Under the pieces are notes generated by a model. It did not search any database. It saw only the letters and a list, made by a program, of their open reading frames with translations, and was not told the DNA's origin. Position numbers and translations under genes: made by a program. DNA of 37,215 nucleotides from Methylobacterium variabile (GTDB lineage Bacteria > Pseudomonadota > Alphaproteobacteria > Rhizobiales > Beijerinckiaceae). Where the stretch lies: positions 1 to 37,215 of the forward strand of contig NZ_LABY01000085.1 of assembly GCF_001043975.1 (NCBI RefSeq), given 5' to 3'. Below are positions 17,454 to 24,654 of this stretch, one piece after another (the stretch's first letter is position 1; every line of letters starts with the position of its first letter).

Positions 17454-17476
17454 TCACGTTAGAACATAACGTGAAC
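17454..17476. promoter_or_regulatory. Candidate LexA box overlapping an 8-bp inverted repeat
   Basis: GAAC at 17462-17465 and GAAC at 17473-17476 are separated by exactly 7 bases, the direct-repeat spacing of the alphaproteobacterial LexA box. The same place also carries a perfect inverted repeat, TCACGTTA (17454-17461) and TAACGTGA (17467-17474), around GAACA. Either may be the true operator. It lies 50 bases upstream of the 73-residue gene. Confidence 0.45.
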
Positions 17477-17606
17477 AAGCCACGGCGGGGCCGATGCGGT
17501 CAAGCTGCCCCGGCGTTTCCGGCGCGGGCCGGGGCCGCGATGTGGATAGCGGGGAGAGCCGCCCCTTCGGGCGCCGGCGTCGCCTTTGGGCCGACGGTGT
17601 CGCCTG

Positions 17607-18494
17607 TCAGGGCGACCGAGTCGCCTCGGGGTCGCCCGCGCGCACCGGGTTCTCGACGTAGCGCCCGCGGGGCGGCACCGCCACCGCCGAGAAGTTGCGC
17701 GCGAGCTCGTGCAGGGCCTGACGCAGACCGGGACCGCGCAGGGGCCGGCCGTGTCCGGTGAGCGCCAGCTCCGGCTCGAGCTGGGCCAGGGCCTCGACCG
17801 ACCGCTCGGCGCTCTCCCAGTCGGTGGTGAGGTAGCGCGGCGGCCCGTGCATCTCGGGCGCCTGCACGACGACCGCGTAGGCCGATTCCTGCGCGGTGGT
17901 GACGAAGGCGTCGCCGGCGATCAGCGTCCGGTCGGCCGGCCGCCAGAGGGAGACGTGGCCGGGGGCGTGGCCGGGGGTGTGGATCCAGTGCCAGCCCGGC
18001 AGGGGCGGCACGCTGCCGTCCTCCGGCAGCAGGTGCAGGCGGTCGCCGACATTCACCGGACTGGTCGGGAAGAGCGGCGACAGGCGGGCGAGGAGGCCGC
18101 CGCCGACGCTCGGGTCCGGGGCCGGGTAGGCGGCGCTGCCGTCGAGGTAGGGGCGCTCCAGGGGGTGCGCCCAGACCGGGGCGTCCCAGGCGGCGGCGAG
18201 ATCCTCCAGCACCCCGACATGGTCGAAATGGCCGTGGGTGAGCACGATCGCCGCCGGCCGCGCCCCGGCGCCGAAGCGGGCCGCGGCGGCGGATTCGATG
18301 GCGCCGCGCGAGCCCATGACGCCCGCATCGACCAGCACCCAGCCCCGGTCGCCGGCCCCCGGCGGCCCGAGATACGCGACGTTGACGATGGCGTGGCGCT
18401 GGTAGGCGACGTCCGGGCGCAGGGCGTGGGTGCCGTCCGAGCCGGCGGGCTCGTCGGCCACGGCGTCCGAACCGATCGGGATCTGCTGGGTCAT
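17607..18494 (-). CDS. Metallo-beta-lactamase-fold hydrolase
   Basis: The 295-residue protein is an MBL-fold metal hydrolase, probably cytosolic. The signature THGHFDH gives H87, H89, D91 and H92; further ligands are expected in HTPGHAPGHVSLW (third histidine site), IAGDAFV (bridging aspartate) and LTGHGRPL (last histidine). These are the glyoxalase II-like metal-site elements; the substrate is unknown. The ATG at 18494 (MTQQIPIG) has GAGG upstream; a 34-residue upstream extension is unconserved. It lies divergent from the autotransporter gene and upstream of the small gene pair on the same strand, from which it is separated by 194 bases. Confidence 0.85.
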   Translation of the reverse strand: MTQQIPIGSDAVADEPAGSDGTHALRPDVAYQRHAIVNVAYLGPPGAGDRGWVLVDAGVMGSRGAIESAAAARFGAGARPAAIVLTHGHFDHVGVLEDLAAAWDAPVWAHPLERPYLDGSAAYPAPDPSVGGGLLARLSPLFPTSPVNVGDRLHLLPEDGSVPPLPGWHWIHTPGHAPGHVSLWRPADRTLIAGDAFVTTAQESAYAVVVQAPEMHGPPRYLTTDWESAERSVEALAQLEPELALTGHGRPLRGPGLRQALHELARNFSAVAVPPRGRYVENPVRAGDPEATRSP

Positions 18495-18736
18495 AGGCCG
18501 GCACCTCGCGACGGGAATGCCCGGCTCAATGCTCCTCAGGAGTATCTGTTCCCGTCCGCTCCCCCGGGCCCCGCCAGTTTCGTGATGTTTCTGCAACGGC
18601 GCCCGGGAAACACGGGGCAGCAGGGATGAGATGGCAGCAATCGGGCTTTCTCGGGGCTAGCATCGTGTTCGGCGCCGATGCGCGCGGTCGTGAAAGAAGA
18701 AGGCATTAAAGCCCACGATTAGATTGAGGCAATTTG

Positions 18737-21700
18737 ATGAAAGTTCAGACACAATCGAGGCGCAACGCGATGGCGGCGCGCGGCTTGATCTCGCTCCTCT
18801 GCTCGACGATCTCTTACGCAGCGTTGGCGCAATCCACCGGCTACCAGGATCCGGGGCGGCTCGGCGACGCGGCGAGCTGGCGGACGCCGGAATACCTCGG
18901 TGACTGGGGCCTGACCTCGATGCGCGCCGACGAGGCCTACGCGCGGGGCATCACCGGCCGCGGCGTCGTGATCGGCTCGGTCGACTCGGGCTTCCTCGCC
19001 ACCCATCCGGAATTCGCCGGCCAGGTGACGCCCCTCACCGTCACGGGCAACTACCTGGCGAACGGCTACCGCTACGAGACCGCCGCCGGCGTGCGCAGCG
19101 ACTTCGTCACGGCCGGCGCGCCGTTCTCGGTGCCGGGCACCTGGATCCAGGGCGTCAACGACGACCACGGCACCCACGTCGACGGCACGCTGGTGGCCCG
19201 GCGCGACGGCACCGGCATGCACGGCGTCGCCTTCAACGCGAGGCTGCTGGCCACCAACACCAACGCCACCGATTCCTCGATCTACGGCGCCAACCAGGAC
19301 TACACCTACTTCAAGGCCGCCTACGGCAACCTGGCCGCGGCCGGCGCGCGGGCGATCAACTCGTCCTGGGGCAGCCCGCCGCCCTCGGAGAACTACAACA
19401 CCGTCGCGGGCGTGGTGAACGGCTACGCCAAGTTCCAGGGCGGGCTCGACTGGCTCGACGCCGTGGCGGAGACCGCCCGGCAGCAGGGCACGATCATGGT
19501 CTTCGCCGCCGGCAATGCCGGCGTGAACAACCCGACCGTGCGCGCCGCCCTGCCCTACTTCGAGCCCGACCTCGAGTCGCGCTGGATCGCCGCCTCGGGC
19601 CTGACCCAGACCGACGGCACGACCTTCAACCGCTGCGGGCTCGCCAAGTACTGGTGCATCGCCGCGCCGGGCCGCACCATCCTGAGCACCGTCACCTCGA
19701 CGACGGGCGTGGCGGGCTACGGCAACAAGAGCGGCACCTCGATGTCGGCGCCCCACGTCACCGGGGCGCTGGCCCTGGTGATGGAGCGCTACCCATACAT
19801 GACCAACGAGCAGGCGCGCGACGTGCTGCTCACCACCGCGACCCATCTCGGCAGCGGTCCGGCCGACGCGCCGAACGAGACCTTCGGCTGGGGCAAGATC
19901 GACCTCGGCCGGGCGATGAACGGCCCGGGCCAGTTCCTCGGACGCTTCACCGCCACCCTGCCGGGCGGCACCGTCGACACCTGGTCGAACGACATCTCGG
20001 ACGCGGCGCTCCGCCAGCGCCAGATCGAGGACAGCGCCGAGCACGCGGCCTGGCTTCAGGACAAGGCCGCGCGGGGCTGGAGCAACGGCCTGCCGGCGGG
20101 CGCGACGGCCGACAACCAAGTCGAGTACACCTACCGCGAGGCGCGCGACCAGGCCTTCCTCAACCGCGTCTACCAGGGCGGACTGACCAAGGCGGGCGAC
20201 GGCGCCCTGATCCTCACCGGCGCCAGCACCTACACGGGCTCGACCGAGGTGAATGGCGGCCTGCTCGCGATCACCGGGTCGATCGCCTCGGTCGCGAACG
20301 TCAACGCGGGCGGCACGCTGGGCGGCACCGGCACGGTCGGCGGGCTCAACGTCCGCGCCGGCGGCACCGTGGCGCCGGGCAACAGCATCGGCTCGCTCAA
20401 CGTCGCCGGCAACGTGAGCTTCGCGGCCGGCTCGCTCTACGCCGTCGAGGTGGATCCGGGGCGAAGCGACCGCATCGACGCCACCGGCGCGGCGCGGATC
20501 GAGGGCGGCACCGTGGCGGTCTCGGCCGAGGGCACCGGCAGTCCCCTGAGCCCCGGGGCCCTGCGCGGGCTGCTGGGCCAGCGCACCACCATCCTGTCGG
20601 CGGCGCAAGGGATTACCGGCCGCTTCAGCGCCGCGACCCCGGGCTACACCTTCATCGGGGCGAGCCTCGACTACGGCGCCGACAGCGTCGGGCTGACGCT
20701 CGCCCGCAACGCCGCGAGCTTCGCGTCGATCGGTGCCACCCGCAACCAGGCGGCGACCGGCGGGGCGATCGAGGCACTGGGGGCCGGCAACCCGCTCTAC
20801 GAGACGGTGCTGGTCAACACCGATGCGGGGGCGGCGCGCACCGCCTTCGCGGCCCTGTCGGGCGAGGTCCATGCCAGCGCGGTGACGGCGCAGTTCGAGA
20901 CCGCGTTCTTCGTGCGCGAGGCGATCCTCGACCGCCTGCGCCGGGGCGACCTCGCGGACGCGCCCGTGTTCCCCGGTCTCTCGGCCCCGAGCCTGCCGGC
21001 GGCCTACTCGGCGGACCTGCCCGGCCGGGTCGCGTCGCCGGTGCAGGTGCCGGCCCAGGTGGCGGAGCCGCGCGCCTACGGCGTCTGGGGCCAGGGCTTC
21101 GGCGCCTTCGGCCGCACCCGCGGCGACGGCAACGCGGCGGCGCTGTCGCGGCAGATCAGCGGCTTCGTCCTCGGCGCCGACACGCGGATGGACCTCGGCG
21201 GGCTGCCCGGCGGCTGGCGCCTCGGCGTCGCCGGCGGCTACACCAACACCAGCCTCGACGTGACCGGCCGCGCCTCCTCGGGGGTGATCGAGAGCGGCTT
21301 CGGCGGACTCTACGCCGGCACCACCGTCGGACCGGTGGCTCTGCGCTTCGGCGGTGTCGCGGGCGGCAACAGCCTGTCGCTCCGGCGCAGCATCCTGGCC
21401 CCCGGCTTCGGCCAGGGGCTCAACGCCCGCTACGGCGGCCTCGCCGCACAGGTCTTCGGCGAGGTCGGCTACCGGGTAGCGTTCGGGGCGGCGGTGATCG
21501 AGCCCTTCGTCGGCGCAGCCGCGATCCGCATCGGCCAGGACGCCTTCACCGAGCGCGGCGGCGCGGCAGCGCTCTCGGGCCTCGGCCGGGACAACGATCT
21601 CGCCGCCACCACGGTGGGTGTGCGCGGCTCGACCCGGCTCTCCGCCGACCTGCCGGTCTACCTGACCGGCCTCGTCGGCTGGCGCCGCGCCTATGGCGAC

Positions 21701-21910
21701 GTGGTGCCGAAGGCCCTCCTCGCCTTCGGGGCCGGCCAAGCCGGCTTCCTGGTCGCCGGCGTGCCGATCAACCGGGACGCGGTGGTGGCCCAGGCCGGTC
21801 TCGACTGGGCGGTCTCCCCGGCGGCGACCCTCGGGGTGGCCTATACGGGCCAGGCCGGCGAGCGCGCCCACGACCACGCCGTGAAGGGCAACTTCACCTA
21901 CCGGTTCTGA
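18737..21910 (+). CDS. Subtilase autotransporter (S8 serine protease, type Va secretion)
   Basis: The 1057-residue protein would be exported by Sec and carried across the outer membrane by its own beta-barrel. The signal peptide runs to about ALAQ (residues 29-32). The S8 protease domain has D83 in SVDSGF, H144 in DDHGTHVDG and S335 in SGTSMSAPHV, so the triad is complete. An autotransporter-associated beta-strand repeat follows (GGLTKAGDGALILTGASTY, then GGTLGGTGTVGGLNVRAGG). The C-terminal roughly 270 residues form the barrel and end in GNFTYRF with the terminal phenylalanine needed for outer-membrane insertion. The ATG at 18737 has GAGG about 8 bases upstream; a TTG codon precedes it. It stands alone between divergent and convergent neighbours, with a strong terminator. 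Confidence 0.95.
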   Translation: MKVQTQSRRNAMAARGLISLLCSTISYAALAQSTGYQDPGRLGDAASWRTPEYLGDWGLTSMRADEAYARGITGRGVVIGSVDSGFLATHPEFAGQVTPLTVTGNYLANGYRYETAAGVRSDFVTAGAPFSVPGTWIQGVNDDHGTHVDGTLVARRDGTGMHGVAFNARLLATNTNATDSSIYGANQDYTYFKAAYGNLAAAGARAINSSWGSPPPSENYNTVAGVVNGYAKFQGGLDWLDAVAETARQQGTIMVFAAGNAGVNNPTVRAALPYFEPDLESRWIAASGLTQTDGTTFNRCGLAKYWCIAAPGRTILSTVTSTTGVAGYGNKSGTSMSAPHVTGALALVMERYPYMTNEQARDVLLTTATHLGSGPADAPNETFGWGKIDLGRAMNGPGQFLGRFTATLPGGTVDTWSNDISDAALRQRQIEDSAEHAAWLQDKAARGWSNGLPAGATADNQVEYTYREARDQAFLNRVYQGGLTKAGDGALILTGASTYTGSTEVNGGLLAITGSIASVANVNAGGTLGGTGTVGGLNVRAGGTVAPGNSIGSLNVAGNVSFAAGSLYAVEVDPGRSDRIDATGAARIEGGTVAVSAEGTGSPLSPGALRGLLGQRTTILSAAQGITGRFSAATPGYTFIGASLDYGADSVGLTLARNAASFASIGATRNQAATGGAIEALGAGNPLYETVLVNTDAGAARTAFAALSGEVHASAVTAQFETAFFVREAILDRLRRGDLADAPVFPGLSAPSLPAAYSADLPGRVASPVQVPAQVAEPRAYGVWGQGFGAFGRTRGDGNAAALSRQISGFVLGADTRMDLGGLPGGWRLGVAGGYTNTSLDVTGRASSGVIESGFGGLYAGTTVGPVALRFGGVAGGNSLSLRRSILAPGFGQGLNARYGGLAAQVFGEVGYRVAFGAAVIEPFVGAAAIRIGQDAFTERGGAAALSGLGRDNDLAATTVGVRGSTRLSADLPVYLTGLVGWRRAYGDVVPKALLAFGAGQAGFLVAGVPINRDAVVAQAGLDWAVSPAATLGVAYTGQAGERAHDHAVKGNFTYRF

Positions 21911-21924
21911 TGAGCTGACAAAGG

Positions 21925-21962
21925 AAAGGCCCGCCGCCTCGTCCCCGAGGCGGCGGGCCTTT
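21925..21962. terminator. Strong bidirectional terminator
   Basis: A perfect 17-bp stem (21925-21941 with 21946-21962) closes a 4-base loop and ends in CCTTTCTC on the plus strand; on the minus strand it is followed by CCTTTG. It serves the autotransporter and, in the other direction, the convergent MFS gene. Confidence 0.85.
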
Positions 21963-22007
21963 CTCATCCGTTGAGTTCTCTATGACGACGCTTCCATCTC
22001 ACGAGGT

Positions 22008-22044
22008 CATCCTGGGGCTTGCCGCAGGCGAGAGCCCGGGATCC
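22008..22044. repeat. REP-like palindrome, degenerate copy
   Basis: GTCATCC followed by TGGGGCTTGCC pairs imperfectly with GGCGAGAGCCCGGGATCC. The order of motifs matches the palindrome at 12959-13017, so both belong to one interspersed family. Confidence 0.55.
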
Positions 22045-22117
22045 GGAGACAGAGGTGAGGCAGAATGATACTCGTCTTGCTGAACAACCATCAGCGGTTC
22101 TGGGCGTGCCGTCGGCA

Positions 22118-22145
22118 TTCCGGGCTCCGCTGCGCGGCCCCGGAA
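22118..22145. repeat. Second short palindromic repeat
   Basis: TTCCGGG (22118-22124) pairs with CCCGGAA (22139-22145) around a G+C-rich loop containing GCTGCGC. It resembles the CATTCCGGGGC class of interspersed palindromes. Together with the copy at 22008 it fills the gap between the terminator and the MFS gene (21963-22188), where no gene is seen. Confidence 0.45.
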
Positions 22146-22188
22146 CGACCGGGCGGGTATCAATACTGTCGAGCGGCGCGAACCGGTC

Positions 22189-23532
22189 TCACCGCTTGCC
22201 CAGCAGCTCCATCGGCGTGCGATAGGTCTCCCGGGCGGTGAAGATCGAGACCGCCGCGATCGCCGCCGTGGCGGTGACGAAGGCCGCCACCGGAACCCAG
22301 CCGGCCGGGCCGGTGCCCAGCAGCGCGGCGCTGATGACCGGGGCGAAGCCGCCGAGCGCGAAGCCGATCTGGGTGCCGATCGCCATGCCGGACAGGCGGA
22401 CCTTTGTGTCGAACATCTCGCCGTAGAGCGCCGGCCACACTCCGTTGGCGGCGCTGTAGACGACGCCCGAGAGCAGGATGCCGAAGGTGAAGATCAGCGC
22501 CAGGTTGCCCTGGCTGATCGCCCACATGTAGGGCCAGATCAGCGCCGCGGAGCCGAGGGCGCCGAAGATGAAGACCGGACGGCGGCCGATGCGGTCGGCG
22601 AGCGCCGCGAAGGCCGGGATCGCGCCGAGCGCCACCAGGTTGGCCAGGATCAGCACGGTCAGCATCGTCGAGCGGTCGATCTGCATCGTGTTGACGGCGT
22701 AGGACAAGGTGAAGACGCTGAAGATCGTGCTCACCACCGAGACGAGCGCCGCGAAGATCACGCGCAGCACGTCGGCCCACTGCGTGCGGAACAGGATCGC
22801 GACCGGCAGGCCCTCCTTCTCGGGGGCGTGGCCGTGCCCCTGCTGCTCCTTCTCGAAGACCGGGGTCTCCGGCAGGGTGCGGCGGACCCAGAAGCCGACC
22901 GCGACCACGACGGCGCTGAGGAAGAACGGGATGCGCCAGCCCCAGGACAGCAGCTGCGCCTCGGGCAGCTGGGTGACCGGCAGGAACACCAGGGTGGCGA
23001 GGATCAGGCCGGCCTGGGTGCCGCTCAGGGTGAAGCTGGTGAAGAAGGCGCGCTTGTTCGAAGGCGCGTGCTCGAGGGTCATCGAGTTCGCGCCGGCCTG
23101 CTCGCCGGCGGCCGAGATGCCCTGGAGCAGGCGGGCGACGACGAGCAGGATCGGCGCCAGGATGCCGATCTGGTCGTAGGTCGGCAGGCAGCCGATCATG
23201 AAGGTCGAGATGCCCATCAGGAGCAGCGTGAAGGTCAGCACCTTCTTGCGGCCGAAGCGGTCGCCGACATGGCCCAGCGCCACCGCGCCCAGCGGCCGGG
23301 TGACGTAGGCGACCCCGAAGGTCGCGAACGAGGCGATCGCCGCTGCCTGCGGGTTGTTCGGCGCGAAGAACAGTTTCGGGAAGATCAGCGCGGCGGCCGT
23401 GCCGTAGATGAAGAAGTCATAGTACTCGACGGCGCTGCCGATCCAGCTCGCGAGCGCGGCCTTCTTCGGGGTCTTCAAGGCCTCGGGCTCGGCGGCCGGC
23501 ATGGCGGCCGCCGGGAAAGCGGAGGAGGTCAT
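22189..23532 (-). CDS. MHS-family MFS transporter, probably for shikimate
   Basis: The 447-residue inner-membrane protein is a 12-helix major facilitator of the metabolite:proton symporter family. Signatures are GSAVEYYDFFIYGTAAALIF in helix 1, GHVGDRFGRKKVL in the helix 2-3 loop, and ADRIGRRPVF in the equivalent loop of the second half. Shikimate (ShiA), alpha-ketoglutarate and dicarboxylate carriers belong here. Shikimate is favoured because shikimate dehydrogenase lies 72 bases upstream on the same strand and the 3-dehydroshikimate dehydratase is divergent. The ATG at 23532 has AGGA about 8 bases upstream. Substrate assignment is inference from context; protocatechuate or quinate are alternatives. 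Confidence 0.88.
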   Translation of the reverse strand: MTSSAFPAAAMPAAEPEALKTPKKAALASWIGSAVEYYDFFIYGTAAALIFPKLFFAPNNPQAAAIASFATFGVAYVTRPLGAVALGHVGDRFGRKKVLTFTLLLMGISTFMIGCLPTYDQIGILAPILLVVARLLQGISAAGEQAGANSMTLEHAPSNKRAFFTSFTLSGTQAGLILATLVFLPVTQLPEAQLLSWGWRIPFFLSAVVVAVGFWVRRTLPETPVFEKEQQGHGHAPEKEGLPVAILFRTQWADVLRVIFAALVSVVSTIFSVFTLSYAVNTMQIDRSTMLTVLILANLVALGAIPAFAALADRIGRRPVFIFGALGSAALIWPYMWAISQGNLALIFTFGILLSGVVYSAANGVWPALYGEMFDTKVRLSGMAIGTQIGFALGGFAPVISAALLGTGPAGWVPVAAFVTATAAIAAVSIFTARETYRTPMELLGKR

Positions 23533-23604
23533 CGGGCGTTTCCTGTGAGAGGAGAGGAGGACGGGCCCGTTGGCTCGGGCCGCATTGTTTCGGATGAGGA
23601 CGGC

Positions 23605-24468
23605 TCAGGCGGCCCGGCCGAGTTCGGCGAAGTGACGGAGCATCCGCTCCGCGTCCGGGGTGAGGCCGGTGATGAGCCGGAACGCCTCGACCGCCTGGAA
23701 GACCGCCATGCCGCCGCCGTCGAGGGTGCGGCAGCCGATCCGACGCGCCTCGCGCAGGAGCGCGGTCTCCAGCGGGAAGTAGACGATCTCGGCGACGAAC
23801 AGCTGCGGATGCAGGTATTCCGCCGGCAGCGGCAGGCCCGGATACTTGTCCATGCCGGTCGGCGTGCAGTGGACGAGGCCGTCGGCCGAAGCGACCTCCG
23901 CCGCGAGATCGGCGCAGGGCCGGGCGCGGCCGGCGCCGAAGCGCTCGCACAGCGAGGCCGCGACGGACGCCGCCCGGGCCGGGTCGATGTCGGACAGGAC
24001 GAGGTCCTGGACGCCGAGGGTCAGGAGGGCGTGGGCCACCGCCGCGCCGGCGCCGCCGGCGCCGAGCTGCACCACGCGGCCGAGCGCCACGTCCGGCAGG
24101 CCGCGACGGAACGCCTCGGCGAAGCCCCACCAGTCGGTGTTGTGGCCGACGCGGCGGCCGGTCCGCAGCACCACGGTGTTGACCGCGCCGAGGGCCGCCG
24201 CGTCGGGCGACAGCTCGTCGAGGTGGGGGATCACCGCCTGCTTGCAGGGATGGGTGATGTTGAGGCCGGAAAAGCCCATCCGCTCGGCGGCCTGCAGCAG
24301 CTCCGGCAGCGCCTCGGGCCCGAGGCCCAGGCGCTCGAGGTCGATCTTCTGGTAGAGCAGCCGCAGGCCCTGCGCGTCGCCCTCGTGCTCGTGCATCGCA
24401 GGCGTGCGGGAGGCCTGGATGCCGGCGCCGATCAGGCCGGCCAGGACGGAGGCGTGGGCAGCGCTCAT
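23605..24468 (-). CDS. aroE: Shikimate dehydrogenase, probably the catabolic NAD-dependent type
   Basis: The 287-residue enzyme interconverts shikimate and 3-dehydroshikimate. The substrate site has SRTPAMHEHEG, NITHPCK with the catalytic lysine K76, and NTDWWGF with D112. The Rossmann loop is QLGAGGAGAAV. The strand after it reads VLSDIDPAR: an acidic residue sits where NADP-dependent AroE enzymes carry an NRT-type basic motif, so NAD is the likelier cofactor. This fits a catabolic shikimate/quinate dehydrogenase (QsuD/QuiB-like) rather than the biosynthetic copy, which is presumably elsewhere. The ATG at 24468 has GAGGAG 7 bases upstream. It is transcribed with the MHS carrier and divergently from quiC. 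Confidence 0.9.
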   Translation of the reverse strand: MSAAHASVLAGLIGAGIQASRTPAMHEHEGDAQGLRLLYQKIDLERLGLGPEALPELLQAAERMGFSGLNITHPCKQAVIPHLDELSPDAAALGAVNTVVLRTGRRVGHNTDWWGFAEAFRRGLPDVALGRVVQLGAGGAGAAVAHALLTLGVQDLVLSDIDPARAASVAASLCERFGAGRARPCADLAAEVASADGLVHCTPTGMDKYPGLPLPAEYLHPQLFVAEIVYFPLETALLREARRIGCRTLDGGGMAVFQAVEAFRLITGLTPDAERMLRHFAELGRAA

Positions 24469-24518
24469 GGCGCGGGCTCCTCTCTAGCGTTCCTCGGAAT
24501 GGCGCGATTGCGACGCGC

Positions 24519-24555
24519 TTGAATCTAAATGTACGAACCAGTACGTTCATGTCAA
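24519..24555. promoter_or_regulatory. Divergent promoters with a TetR-type operator
   Basis: A 22-bp imperfect inverted repeat at 24529-24550 has arms ATGtACGaAC and GTaCGTtCAT around CA; 8 of 10 arm positions pair. On the minus strand a perfect -35 TTGACA (24555-24550) is followed after 17 bases by ACATTT, so the operator fills the aroE promoter spacer. On the plus strand TTGAAT (24519-24524) and TACGTT (24542-24547), 17 bases apart, are a weaker quiC promoter. One regulator could control both directions. Confidence 0.55.
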
Positions 24556-24654
24556 CCCGGAAAGATCGCCGCCCGCGAGGCTGCGGCTCCGGGCTCGACG
24601 GAGCCGGCCCCGTTTGCGATGGAGAGCCGGCGGTGACGCAAAGGGGAGAGCGTG

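Noticed and set aside
18719..21967. 1082-codon minus-strand open frame opposite the autotransporter
   Set aside because: Its composition (GAR/EVR/HRR-type repeats) is that of an antisense shadow; the plus-strand frame has full protease and barrel motifs.
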